Shown piece by piece: positions 32,896 to 44,800 of a stretch of DNA of 64,000 bases. Numbering within the stretch: position 1 is the first letter of the stretch; each line of letters begins with the position of its first letter. The stretch spans positions 5,594,501 to 5,658,500 of the forward strand of contig NC_066267.1 of NCBI RefSeq assembly GCF_905404315.1. The letters run 5' to 3'. Origin of the DNA: Leptidea sinapis. Taxonomy: Eukaryota; Arthropoda; Insecta; Lepidoptera; Pieridae. A model generated the notes under the pieces. The model had not been told where the DNA came from. It searched no databases and saw only the letters and a list, made by a program, of their open reading frames with translations. A program made the position numbers and the translations under genes.

Positions 32896-35800
32896 TCATA
32901 AGTTGATGTGATGATCTGGGTCTTCGGGTCGCGCGGGCAGGGCTGCCACACCTGTAATAATCAAACAATGTTATAATCATAGACTTGTACTAAGAAGCCA
33001 ATTCGGTTATAGAGAGTCAACCGCTAGCATAATTCTGAATCGCACTAAAAGAAAAACTTCAATAACACTCATGAATGTATATTTCAATTTCATATTGTAA
33101 TAGCAATTCTATGAAAGATATTTGACTTATAATAATAGAGAAATACGTTAAAAAGAAGCTGGTTTCATTATTCTGTATTCGTGGGGCTTCCCTAAAATAT
33201 GGTCGAGGAAGACGATGGTCCAAAGAGCGAGCGTGAACTACAATGGCGATTTTTTTATTGAAGTAGACGTTACTTTGCGGAAATCCATAATTATTCAAAT
33301 GTTTTGTCTTTAGTGTTAATCCCGCCAATATTTGTGTCTCGTGCCAGAGTTTGGCGAGTCAACATTTTCTGAGGATGTCTCGTGTAGAGGCGAAACACGT
33401 GTCGAATTGTTTACAGACAAATATTGGTGGAATTAACACTAAATAATACTCATAACATTTGGATACGATGGCGACATTAAATGACCACACTAGTAGAACT
33501 TCTAGTCATAAAAAAAATCTACAACATAGAGTAGATTACAATTTTCAAACTAATAAACTGTGAATTTAATAAACTCTTACGTGGACGCTACTTAGCTACG
33601 AGTTCTGCGGGCCTACCATGAACTCTTATTGCGATTCAATTGACAACCTAAAATGAACTGCTTTGCTATTTCGTACCACGACGTGATTAGAGCTATCTAA
33701 TTTAGGTTGACGTCAAATCAACTGATTAAGTCGCAATGATGTCAATTGAATGTCAAAAATCATATCAACTGAATCGCAAACAGATTTAGTTCGTTCATTC
33801 ATTCGCACCATGAGGTAATATTTCAACCTAAACTGGATAGCTTATGTGTCAAAGTGAGCGATTCGAAAAAAGTTCCTACTTCCTTAGAGGAAAGTGAATC
33901 GTGTTGTTAATAACTTTTAAAAATAGTGAAAACATACACAAAATGAATATTTTATTGATGAAAGATGAGGTGAGAATACTTTATCGGACTTTTTTTGTAA
34001 AACAAAATACTGAAAATAAGTACCAAAAATCAAAATACTAAAGACGAGGCAGTAAGGGCCCGGACTATAGCCTGTTGGCAAGAGCGAATTAAAAAAAATG
34101 TACTGTGTGGTCCTGTCAAATCAAACATCAATGGAGGTGCGTTCATAACTTGTTACTTTTACGAAAACACCTAAGCAAACATTTAATTTGTAAATCAAAG
34201 AACTATATTTATTTATATTACTATTATTTAATAAGTACAAAAAAGGCTTAATGGTTTATAATTTGACGCTATAAAGCGCAATTGTAAAATGTTTTTTTAG
34301 TATTTTCTACGCAAAAAAACCGCTAAAATCATATCATTTTAGGTTTCGAAACGCAACACATATGGTTCGAGTAAGAGAGACAAACTTATGCAACGACTCT
34401 AGAGCGTCATCTCTTTCTCACCACAGACAAAATTATTTCGTTAGGGGTCCAAACGCGATTCAGTAAATGGCACTTCATGGTACGAATTTTTGCGATTCAG
34501 TTTAGGTATCTAAATAGAACTGCATCGGAATCGCATCGCTTATTAAAAGTTGATGGTAGGGCCTCTGAACGGCTACTGCGACAGACATGGGAGAAGTAGT
34601 TGTCATTGCTAGCGCGAGGCTACTAGATTACTTACTTGCACGTTGTTCCGAAATCATATTATGGAAAATTTATTTGTTTAGGTGAATTATGTATTTCTTT
34701 GAAATTATACTTTTTTAAGCGCGTTAGGGAAAACATTATCAGAAGGAATTTTAACGATGCGCGCACACGGCGACACGCACATTCAACACCCTGACGTTAG
34801 CTGGTCAACTAGATTATTTGTATCATACTTCACCTACCAAGCCTCTTGTGACTGATATATCTACTGAACCACAACCAATGGACGAGAATTAAATAAAAAA
34901 ATAATATCTATCTAATTATAGTAAAAAAAATAATTTAATGATATTTAATTACACGCTATTCAACTAAATTATGCGGTATAATAATATTTTTAGTGGTCGT
35001 ATTTAATACATTCTTTAATACAATATTGTTTTTTCTGCAAACGTAAAATAGGATGAGTAATAACATTTTTTTAAGGATTGTTGTTGTATTACGCCAAAGA
35101 AGAATAAGTTCTTGCGTGCGTGCATAAGTACACACACAATTTTTTTTTTATTACATTAAGTTGCTCCGTGCGTTCATTTAATGTCGCCATTTGTGGATCT
35201 CCGCTGTGTACGTATTGAAATTCGCCATTATGGTTTTTATCAATTGTTTTTATAGCGATAACCGACAAACTCTGTTAAAACGTCAGCTATCTATTTCAGT
35301 TCATGAGATACTGCGTTAGCCGTTAACAGTGGAGTGTAAGATGTCTACTTACTACTATTTGACGTTTGGGTATTTTTTTTTGCATCACTTTACATAGTAT
35401 ATTTTGAATTGGAATGATTTGTAGAACTATGATAATGTAAATGTTGCTTTAAAAGAGTGACAATGAGTTTCTTGCCGCTTCTTTTAATTAGCTCAGCCCT
35501 TTTCAGCCGTGGCAAGTGGAATAAGAAGGCAATTATTTAGTAAGTGTCATTTCCGCGATTCACACGAATAAAGTGATTTTGATTTGATTAGACACATGTT
35601 TAAATTTTTTGTAATAACACAGTAAATCACAGAAGACCAGCGTTGCAACACATGCTGAGCGGCTCCTTTTTTAAACAGCACAAGTTTTTATATTTGTATA
35701 TTTTTAAGTTGCTTCATTTTGTTATTTGTGTGTGTGTTAAAATAAATGTTTTTTCTTTCTAAATTACCAATTTCCCCGTTGGCTTCGTTGATTGAGGGTG

Positions 35801-38800
35801 CGTCGGGGTGCAGGGGTTGTTCCGCCGAGCCCCGCGGGGTCGCGAACTCTGGGGTTTGTGGGTCTGTAGTGGAGCGGTCCGCGGGGGGCCTCGCACGCTG
35901 GCGCCGACGTCTGCGCTCAGGGATCGCTCGTTCCGGGTTCTGTATGAGCGGCTCATGGTCGCCCTCACTACAAACAACATTACACAATCACCACGAGTGG
36001 GAGGCTCCTTTGCACAGGATGCCGGCTACATTATGGGTACCACAACGGCGCCTATTTCTGGCGTGAAGCAGTAATGTGTAAGCATTAATGTGTTTTGGTC
36101 TGAAGGGCGCCATAGCTAGTGAAATTACTGGGCAAATGAGACTTAACATCTTATGTCTCATTTGCCCCGTATAAGATGAGAAAAGCTTTCTTATATTTAT
36201 ATGGAAATAAATGATGAAACAATGACATTTGTGCATTCATAAGGTTTATTTCCTTGACCTACATGAATAAAGTGATTTTGATTTGATTTGATAATAGTCA
36301 TTTTAATGATAACATATCTCGATACATACGTCTCTTCATTAATGTCAGCACCAGCGGCCGTAGAGTGTGGTGCCTAGAATAAAAGAAAAAAAAGTCAATA
36401 TGACAAATTAAAAGTAAAATAAATAGATTCTAGATGTAAATATCATTAAATTATTTATATACACTAACGAGGGAATTTTTTTTTTATTTTAAAACTTCTA
36501 TATAAATTGAAATTATATATTGAAATTTATTTAATCTCGTCCATAAGTTGTGGTTCGGTAGATATATGAGTTATAAGAGGCTTGGTAGGTAATTCTAGTA
36601 GGCTTCATAAGATACATAATAGCTTTAAGGGTAAATGTATACACTTTTATAATAAAGTCCCAGCCACTGTTCAGGCATTCTCTACAAATAAATTTAATAG
36701 TTTAAAAAAAATGGCTCATTCGTAAATCTCACTACTCCACAGCTGAATATCTAAGTGATCGGACAGCCTGGCGCTAGATTATGATTATTTTATAGCAATA
36801 GCAATGACAGTACAATATTGTATATTTTTATTACAAAAGAGCGCAAAAAAGAATGCTGGGAGAGTTTCTTGCGCCGTATCTAGTAATATTAGAAATGACC
36901 TCAAAAATAATTGTAAAGGAATCAATTTTGAGAAAATGAATACCTTTTAATGGTCTAGTTGACCAGCTAACGTCAGGGTGTCTAATTTGCGTGACGGTGG
37001 GCGCGCGCATCATTCATTCACTCCATAACTTCAAGAACGTACCTCAGCGTCGCCTGTGGTGGCCCTGCCCTCTGAGCGTCTCAACGTGGCGATGTAGCGA
37101 GCCGCGCGCATGAACGGGTTCTCGCGTTGGGCCACAAAAGTACCACCCTGTAACATGAACAATAGTTCTAATTCAAATATGTTTATTCAAAATCACTAAT
37201 TAATCGTCAAAAACTACCACAGATTCAAAATAGACTGCCTCAAACCTGAGAAGAACGGGGGCAAGAAATTCAGTAGGCTTTGTTTCATAAAATACTAGTG
37301 GACCCGACAGACGTTGTCCTGTACACACTTGAAAAATCGAGTTCACTAACATACACATGAGCTGGAGAATTATATTATATGGACGGAATTGAGAATCTAA
37401 ACCAATCTCAAATTCACTGGAACACACAAAAAATCATCAAAACCAGCCGTTTAGGAGGTGGTTCAGTTGTGAATTTAAACCATTCTCGAATCCAATTCTT
37501 TTCACAAAAAAAATTTCATCGGTAAAAAACTGCTTCTTTCTAAATACTGTAAACGTTTAGTTGTCGATATCGACGCTATTAAAACCAAAGTAAAATAAGC
37601 AAAACACATGCTGCCGCATCAATTTTTCCGCGTACACCAAGGACAGGTATCGACTTGTAAATCCGCTCTGCAAAGCTGAGACTCAGGACGCACACAAAGT
37701 CGTCGTTATGAATGAATGAATGAATGAATAAGCCTTTATTGCAAACAATGTAAGATTCATACAATATATGTACGGTCAACAGCATGTCGACTGTACATCA
37801 CGTTTCGCGTATCAGCGTTTACGTCGCCTCGCGTTATTTCCTAAGTAATATTGTAACCAGTTCGCGACAAGCCGCCGATCGATTCGCGTGCTCATTACCA
37901 TACCAACATTTTACCATTTTACCATATAGCATAAGTTAAGGATTCAATATACCATTTGAGCCTAACTTGTGTTTTACTCTGTACGGAACCAAACCACCGT
38001 ACATTGTGGTCCTACACACGCGACGAATTTTGTGGCTCTCCGGCGGGGAATCGAACCCCGGTCTCCCGCGTGACAGGCGGGGATACTTACCACTATACTA
38101 CCGAAGATACCGAAGATAGTATTGTGGTCCTTCGGCCTTTTGTTAACCAGTGACCAGAATTTTTTTTAACCATTCCAAGGACATTGTGGTCCTTCGGCCT
38201 TTTGTTAACCAGTGACCAGAATTTTTTTTAACCATTCCAAGGACATTGTGGTCCTTCGGCCTTTTGTTAACCAGTGTATTTTTTAACCATTTCGAGGACA
38301 CAAAAACATTGTGATCCATCGTTCTATTAACCAGTACCATTAGTTAACCATTTTAACCAAAAGTCGTCGCGTGTGTAGTGAACCAAATTAGTGTTGACCA
38401 AAGTGCTTGTGTGTGGAGTGTAACCAGTTCACCAGATCGGCGATACTACCAGCGACTACCAACGGGGAGACTGCTGAGGACACACCAGGTCACCACGTAC
38501 CAGTCTTCAAGTAAGATCTTTCCTTTTTATCACTCACCACTCTTTACCACTCTCTTTTGACCCGTAACCATGGAGGCTCTATTAACCACCCAAAACCAGA
38601 TTATGTCCGCGATTAACACGCAGTGTGTTAATTTCAAGAAGGACGGGCCAGAACGAAAGACACCCGCCTATATTGAAAAACGTCTCAACGCTTTAGACTC
38701 GTACTGGAGTGAATTCCAGACCAACCATACTAGGCTTTGTGCTGAGTTTGAAGACCCTAACCATCGCTACTTCGCGGAAAACCATTACCAGCGGACGAAA

Positions 38801-41800
38801 GATTTTTACCAGGAAGTTAGGAATATGATTTCTAATTACGTAACCAGCGATCCCAGCAAACCATTACTGAGACCTGCTACACCATTATCGCAGGGCTCAG
38901 ATAGGCGCGATATTTTCTCTCCCGCTCAGGAGGGTCCCTCTTTTAGCTTCCCTGCACCAAAGCTATCGAACCAGGGCAACTCCAGTAGGGTCGAAGAAAT
39001 GCTGCGAAAGCAGAAGAGCAACTTCAAGGCGCTATCCCGTACCATAGAGGCTGTCGACCTTGAAAGCTGCTCCGACCGCTGGGAGTTCGAAGATATTTTA
39101 CGAACTATCCAATCAAGATGGTCGGTCATCGATTCTCTTCACTGGGACATCGACAGCGAAGGGCTGCTCGACAACGAAGAGTATGAGACAGCATTCGCTG
39201 AGATGGAGAAGAAATACAACACCATGAAGAAGGCAGTGAACAGACAGATGTGGTCGTCATCTTACAGGGAACGTTCAACCCCACAAATGGACATTCCCAC
39301 CTTCAGCGGAAACTACCAAGATTGGATATGTTTTAAAGATTTATTCTCCGAAACAATTCACCATAATAAATCTTTACCAAATGCGCAGAAAATGCAATTC
39401 TTGAAAAGTAAGCTCCGTGGCGAGGCTGAAAAATTAGTTCACCATTTACGCATCAATTCTGAAAACTACGAAGTATGCTGGGACATATTAAACCAACGTT
39501 ACCATAATACTAGGTTAATATTTAATTCTCACATACAATTGTTACTAACCATGCCTACGATTCAACATCAATCTGCAGCGGTCATCAAAAAGTTACATGA
39601 CACCACCAACGAGTGTCTTAACTCTATAAAAGCAATGGGCATCGACATTTCCAACTGGGACCCATTGATCGTCTATATTTTGTGCCAAAAGTTAGATACT
39701 GAAACCCATAATGATTACATTGTGTCGCTTAAGAATCCAAAAGAATTGCCTACTTTGTTAGATTTTTTGAAATTTTTAGAAATTAAATTTACTTCGTTAG
39801 AAAGCTCTCGTCGTAAGCAGGACTTCAACAAATCAAATTCATCCCAGGTACACCAAAACCAATACCAAAAACCATGGGCTGAAAAGCATACCAATAACCA
39901 TTTACATAATTTTATGAACAGAAATTTTAAACCAAGACCAGCTGTAATAAACCACGTCAATACGAAACCAGTACATATTGCGCCACAACGGAAATGCATA
40001 CTCTGTAAAACGTGTTGCCATGAATTGTTTAAATGCAAACAATTTCTAGAATCCGCACCGCTGAATCGACTTAAGGTCATTGAATCCAACAAATTATGTA
40101 AAAACTGTTTAATTAACCATTATGACAAGGAATGTTCTTCGGAAAAAACTTGCCGTTTTTGTAACCAGCAGCATAATACTCTTCTGCATAATGCTCTTGT
40201 CACTTTTGCACCATCTACTTCTAGAAATACCGAGATCGAAAATTCTCCTAGAAGATCCAATATATGCGTTACCAATGCCCCACAAGAAACCATGCCCAAA
40301 TTATTAGCAACAGCTAAAGTTAATATTATGTCTATGGATGGCTGTCACCATACCATGCGAGCCCTCATAGACCCGTGCGCGGAGTCATCTCTCATTACAG
40401 AGAATGCCGCTCAACTTTTAGGCCTACCCAGGATTAAGCGCCACTGTGTGGTGGTCGGAGTAGGCGCAAAAGCCAACAATAGTAAGGGAGTCGCACAGCT
40501 TTCAGTGTCATCTCTTCATAATAATTTCACATTTAAAACGGAAGCCTATGTGATGAAGCATGTCGTCGGGAATTTACCACACGAAACATTAGAAAAACCA
40601 GCTTGGCCGTATTTACAAAAGTTACCACTCGCAGATCCAGAGTTTTATAAAAGTAGACCAATAGATTTAATTTTAAGCGTTGAAGTTTACGAATTAATTA
40701 TTTTACCAGGTTTAATTCGTAATGGCACATCACTACCAATCGCGCAAAATACCAAGCTCGGTTGGATTCTTAGTGGTACCATAAAACCAAACCAAACATA
40801 TTGCAACGTCGTCATGGTCGACTTGCAGGATATACAGCGGTTCTGGGAGATTGAAGATATCTCAGACAACTCTGTAAATATTACGGATGAAGATAACCAT
40901 TGCCTTCATCATTATCAACAGCATACTACGCGCAAACCAGACGGACGTTATGTTGTACGGTTACCATTAAAACCAGAGATTACCGAAAAATTGGGTGAGT
41001 CTAAAACCAAAGCCGTAGCCCAATTTCGGCAATTAGAACGCAGATTTTGTAAAAATAAAATTATCGAACAGAACTACAAACAATTTATCCATGAATATAT
41101 TAATTTAAACCATATGAAGAAATGTAATAGTAATCCGATACTTCAGTGCTATTTACCTCACCATTGTGTAATCAGAACGGATTCCACGACGACTGCCACG
41201 CGAGTTGTTTTTAATGCCTCAGCGAAAACTTCGACTGGACTTTCGTTGAATGACCTTATGTACTCTGGACCAAATTTACAAGAGGATTTGTTTACTCTCA
41301 TATTAAAGTGGAGGCAGTACCAAATAGCCTTCACAGCCGATATAGAGAAGATGTTCAGATTTATAGATGTCCATGATGATGACCAGCCGCTCCAGAAGAT
41401 CGTGTGGAGGGACTCTGAAAAGCAACCATTAGAAGAATACCAACTTACCACTGTCACATACGGCACCAAGGCCGCACCATTCCTAGCCATGATGACATTG
41501 AAACGTCTGGCTAAGGATGAAGGTCACCGTTACCCAGAAGCAGCAGAAGTTCTGGCTACCAGGCTCTACATGGATGACCTCCTCCATGGACATCATGACC
41601 TCCAGTCTGCAAAGAGGCTGATTTCCGACCTCATAAATCTCCTTAAGTTAGGTGGATTCAATCTAAGGAAGTGGTCGTCAAATCAACCAGATGTACTACC
41701 AGATAACCAGTTACCATGCGAAGACCAAGCATATGTTTTTAAATACCAGGAATCAACCAAGGCATTAGGACTTAAGTGGCATCCCGACGAAGATTATTTC

Positions 41801-44800
41801 ACTTTTCAATTGAATTCCGAACCAGTCAGTAAACTCACCAAAAGAAGTTTACTCTCGAATATATCGAAGATATTTGATCCGCTTGGATGGCTTTCACCAG
41901 TTACCACCAAGTTGAAACTACTCTTCCAGGAAGTATGGCTCTTAAATCTTCTGTGGGACGACGAATTACCAGCTGACATCAACACAAAATGGAAAACCAT
42001 AGAGGCTGACATCACGAAAATTAGCCATATTACCATACCAAGGTGGTTGCAGTCTTCTAAGAACGACACCATTGAATTACATGGGTTTTGTGATTCATCA
42101 CAAAATGCCTACGCTTGTGTTGTATACTGCAGAGTCAACAATATTACCAGCAACCAGTCTTCTGTAGTATTAGTAGCTTCGAAGTCTCGTCTCGTACCTG
42201 TAAAGAAAAATGTATCGTTACCTAGATTAGAGTTATGTGCAGCGGTTCTACTTACCAAGGTCATGAAGATCACCTGTAAATGCCTATCAGATTACAACAT
42301 CAAAATCTACGGTTGGTCTGATTCGACAGCTGTGTTAGGCTGGCTCAACGGCGACCCATGTAAATGGAAACCATTCGTCGCGAATAGGGTGAAGCAGGTC
42401 ATTGACATTATACCATCGAGTAGCTGGCATTATGTGTCAACAAAGGACAACCCAGCTGACTGCGCAAGTAGAGGCATTACCACAGAACAGCTGATTAACC
42501 ATTCCATGTGGTGGATAGGTCCCCACTGGCTAAGATCGTTTGAAGAGTCCAAATTAACCAATAAATTATATACAACCTGCGAAGAGCTTAAAAAACCATT
42601 ATTAAATATAAATGTAAACACAATTAAATATCAAAACAAGGTTATAGATAGTATAATTAGCAGATACAGCGATTTTACGCGAGCTTCAAGAGTGCTTGCG
42701 TGGGTGTTACGTTTTACACCTAAGTCATTTAATACTAATAAAACAAACTACTTAACTATATTAGAAATAAGAAAAGCTAAAAACTTAATTATAAGGCATA
42801 TACAACAAGTAGAATTTTTAGAAGATATACAATATATTAAAAACCATAACCAACCTAACCCTAAGAGTAAATTATTAAAATTGAAACCATTTATTGATAA
42901 CCAGGGGCTCTTGAGGGTTGGGGGGCGATTGACCAACGCCAAAATAGAAGATAGTATGAAACATCCGTGTATTTTACCACATAACCATTTGCTTACTGAC
43001 ATGATTATTGACCACGCGCATAAGATGACCTTTCATGGGGGTCCCCGGTTAACCCTTGCTTGGCTGCGTCAAGAATATTGGATCCTGGGAGGAAACAATG
43101 CTGTAAAGAAGAGGCTACGGAGATGTGTGCTATGTAGAAGGCACGACCCCCTGAAACACGACCAGTTGATGGGAGACTTACCACCTGCAAGAATCAACAG
43201 GACCCGCCCCTTTTACCATTTGGGGGTTGATTTTACTGGTTTTGTTGACGTCAAGTCTGCGAAGGGTAGATCAGTGAGATGTACCAAAGGATATGTCGCC
43301 GTCTTCGTGTGTATGGCGACCAAGGCTGTACATTTGGAGTTGGTCTCTGATCTCACCGCCTCAGCATTTTTGGCAGCCCTCAGAAGACTTGCGGCCAGGA
43401 GAGGATCGCCCGGTCACATTTACAGTGACAACGGGACGAACTTTATAAAAGCAAATAGAGTTTTGCAAGAGGAGATTGTTAACTTGAAAACCATATTGAA
43501 TGACCAGTTTTATGCAGAAATAGCTGAAATGTCGATAGAATGGCACTTCAACGCACCATCTTGGCCAAGCGCAGGCGGTCTCTGGGAGGCTGCAGTGAAG
43601 AGCTTGAAATACCACCTGAAGCGAGTAATAGGAGAACAAAACCTCACCTACGAGGAGTTCTCTACTCTTCTAGCTCAGCTAGAAGGATGCCTTAACTCCA
43701 GACCTCTGTGCCCGCTGAGTGAAGACGTCGAAGACTTAGATTGTTTGACCCCTTCTCATTTTCTGTCCAGTGGACCAACATTGACCATTGTTGAGTCAGA
43801 ACACGACTTACGAACCAGATGGCAGTTAGTGCAGAAGATTTACCAAGATGTGTGGAAGAGATGGAGAGCGGAGTACCTCACACAGTTGAACGCTAGGTCC
43901 AAGTGGCGACGTTCACAACCAAATTTAAATGTTGGCGGCATTGTAATTATACACGATGCTAACCTGCCACCGGGTAAATGGGCTCTCGGTCGAATCGTGC
44001 AGCTACATCCGGGGCAAGATGGGCTAGTTCGAGTAGTCTCTGTTAAAACCAAAAATGGCATTATGAAGCGACCAGTAGTCAAACTATCTCTTTTACCTAT
44101 TAACCACTCCAACGACGAAGACAGTAACCAAATTCATGAAACCACTGACCATAACCAGCCGAAACACCAGTCGAACGACGATTTACCAAAACCAAAGCGA
44201 CGAGCTAGAAGAGGAATTGTTAATTTATTTACCATGGCACTTATGTTGTTTACCTTTTTATTTTCACCAGCCACGTGTGCATACAACGCTATAAACTTCA
44301 ACGACAGTCAAAGTTTATATTTAGATAAAATATCAACCATGCGACTAGTTCAGGACGAATGGAAACTAGTTGTATACTACGATTTAAAACCATATTGGCA
44401 AGGCAGTAAATTGTTATCCAAATATATTGATCATATGGAATATATTTGCAAGGAATCGTCAGTCAGAAACCATTGTGAATCTATTTTAATACAATTACAG
44501 CACAGTTATACAGAGTTATCGCATTACAATAACATTCTGTCGACGCAGCAGTTCCCACGCGGGCACGCGCGGCGCAGGCGCGGCCTTATCAACGCTGTGG
44601 GTAATGTTGCACACGCGCTGTTCGGTGTACTCGATGACCAATTCGCTAAGCAGTATATTCAGGACATCGATTTAATTAGGGAAAACCAAAACCATCTTGC
44701 TGCTCTATGGAAAAACCAGACTTCCGTAATAGAAGCAGAATATAATGTATTGAAGAGGATGCAAGGCTCAATTGACAAACAATATAAAATATTTACTCAT

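Noticed and set aside
35688..35767. Read-through C-terminus of the RNF13-like protein
   Set aside because: A donor at 35,767 and a phase-matched exon at 32,951 give a more plausible end. Kept only as a possible isoform.
38033..38107. An ordinary nuclear tRNA-Asp gene
   Set aside because: It carries an encoded CCA, has no T-run terminator and lies exactly at the primer-binding position of a retrotransposon, so a reverse-transcribed primer copy explains it better.
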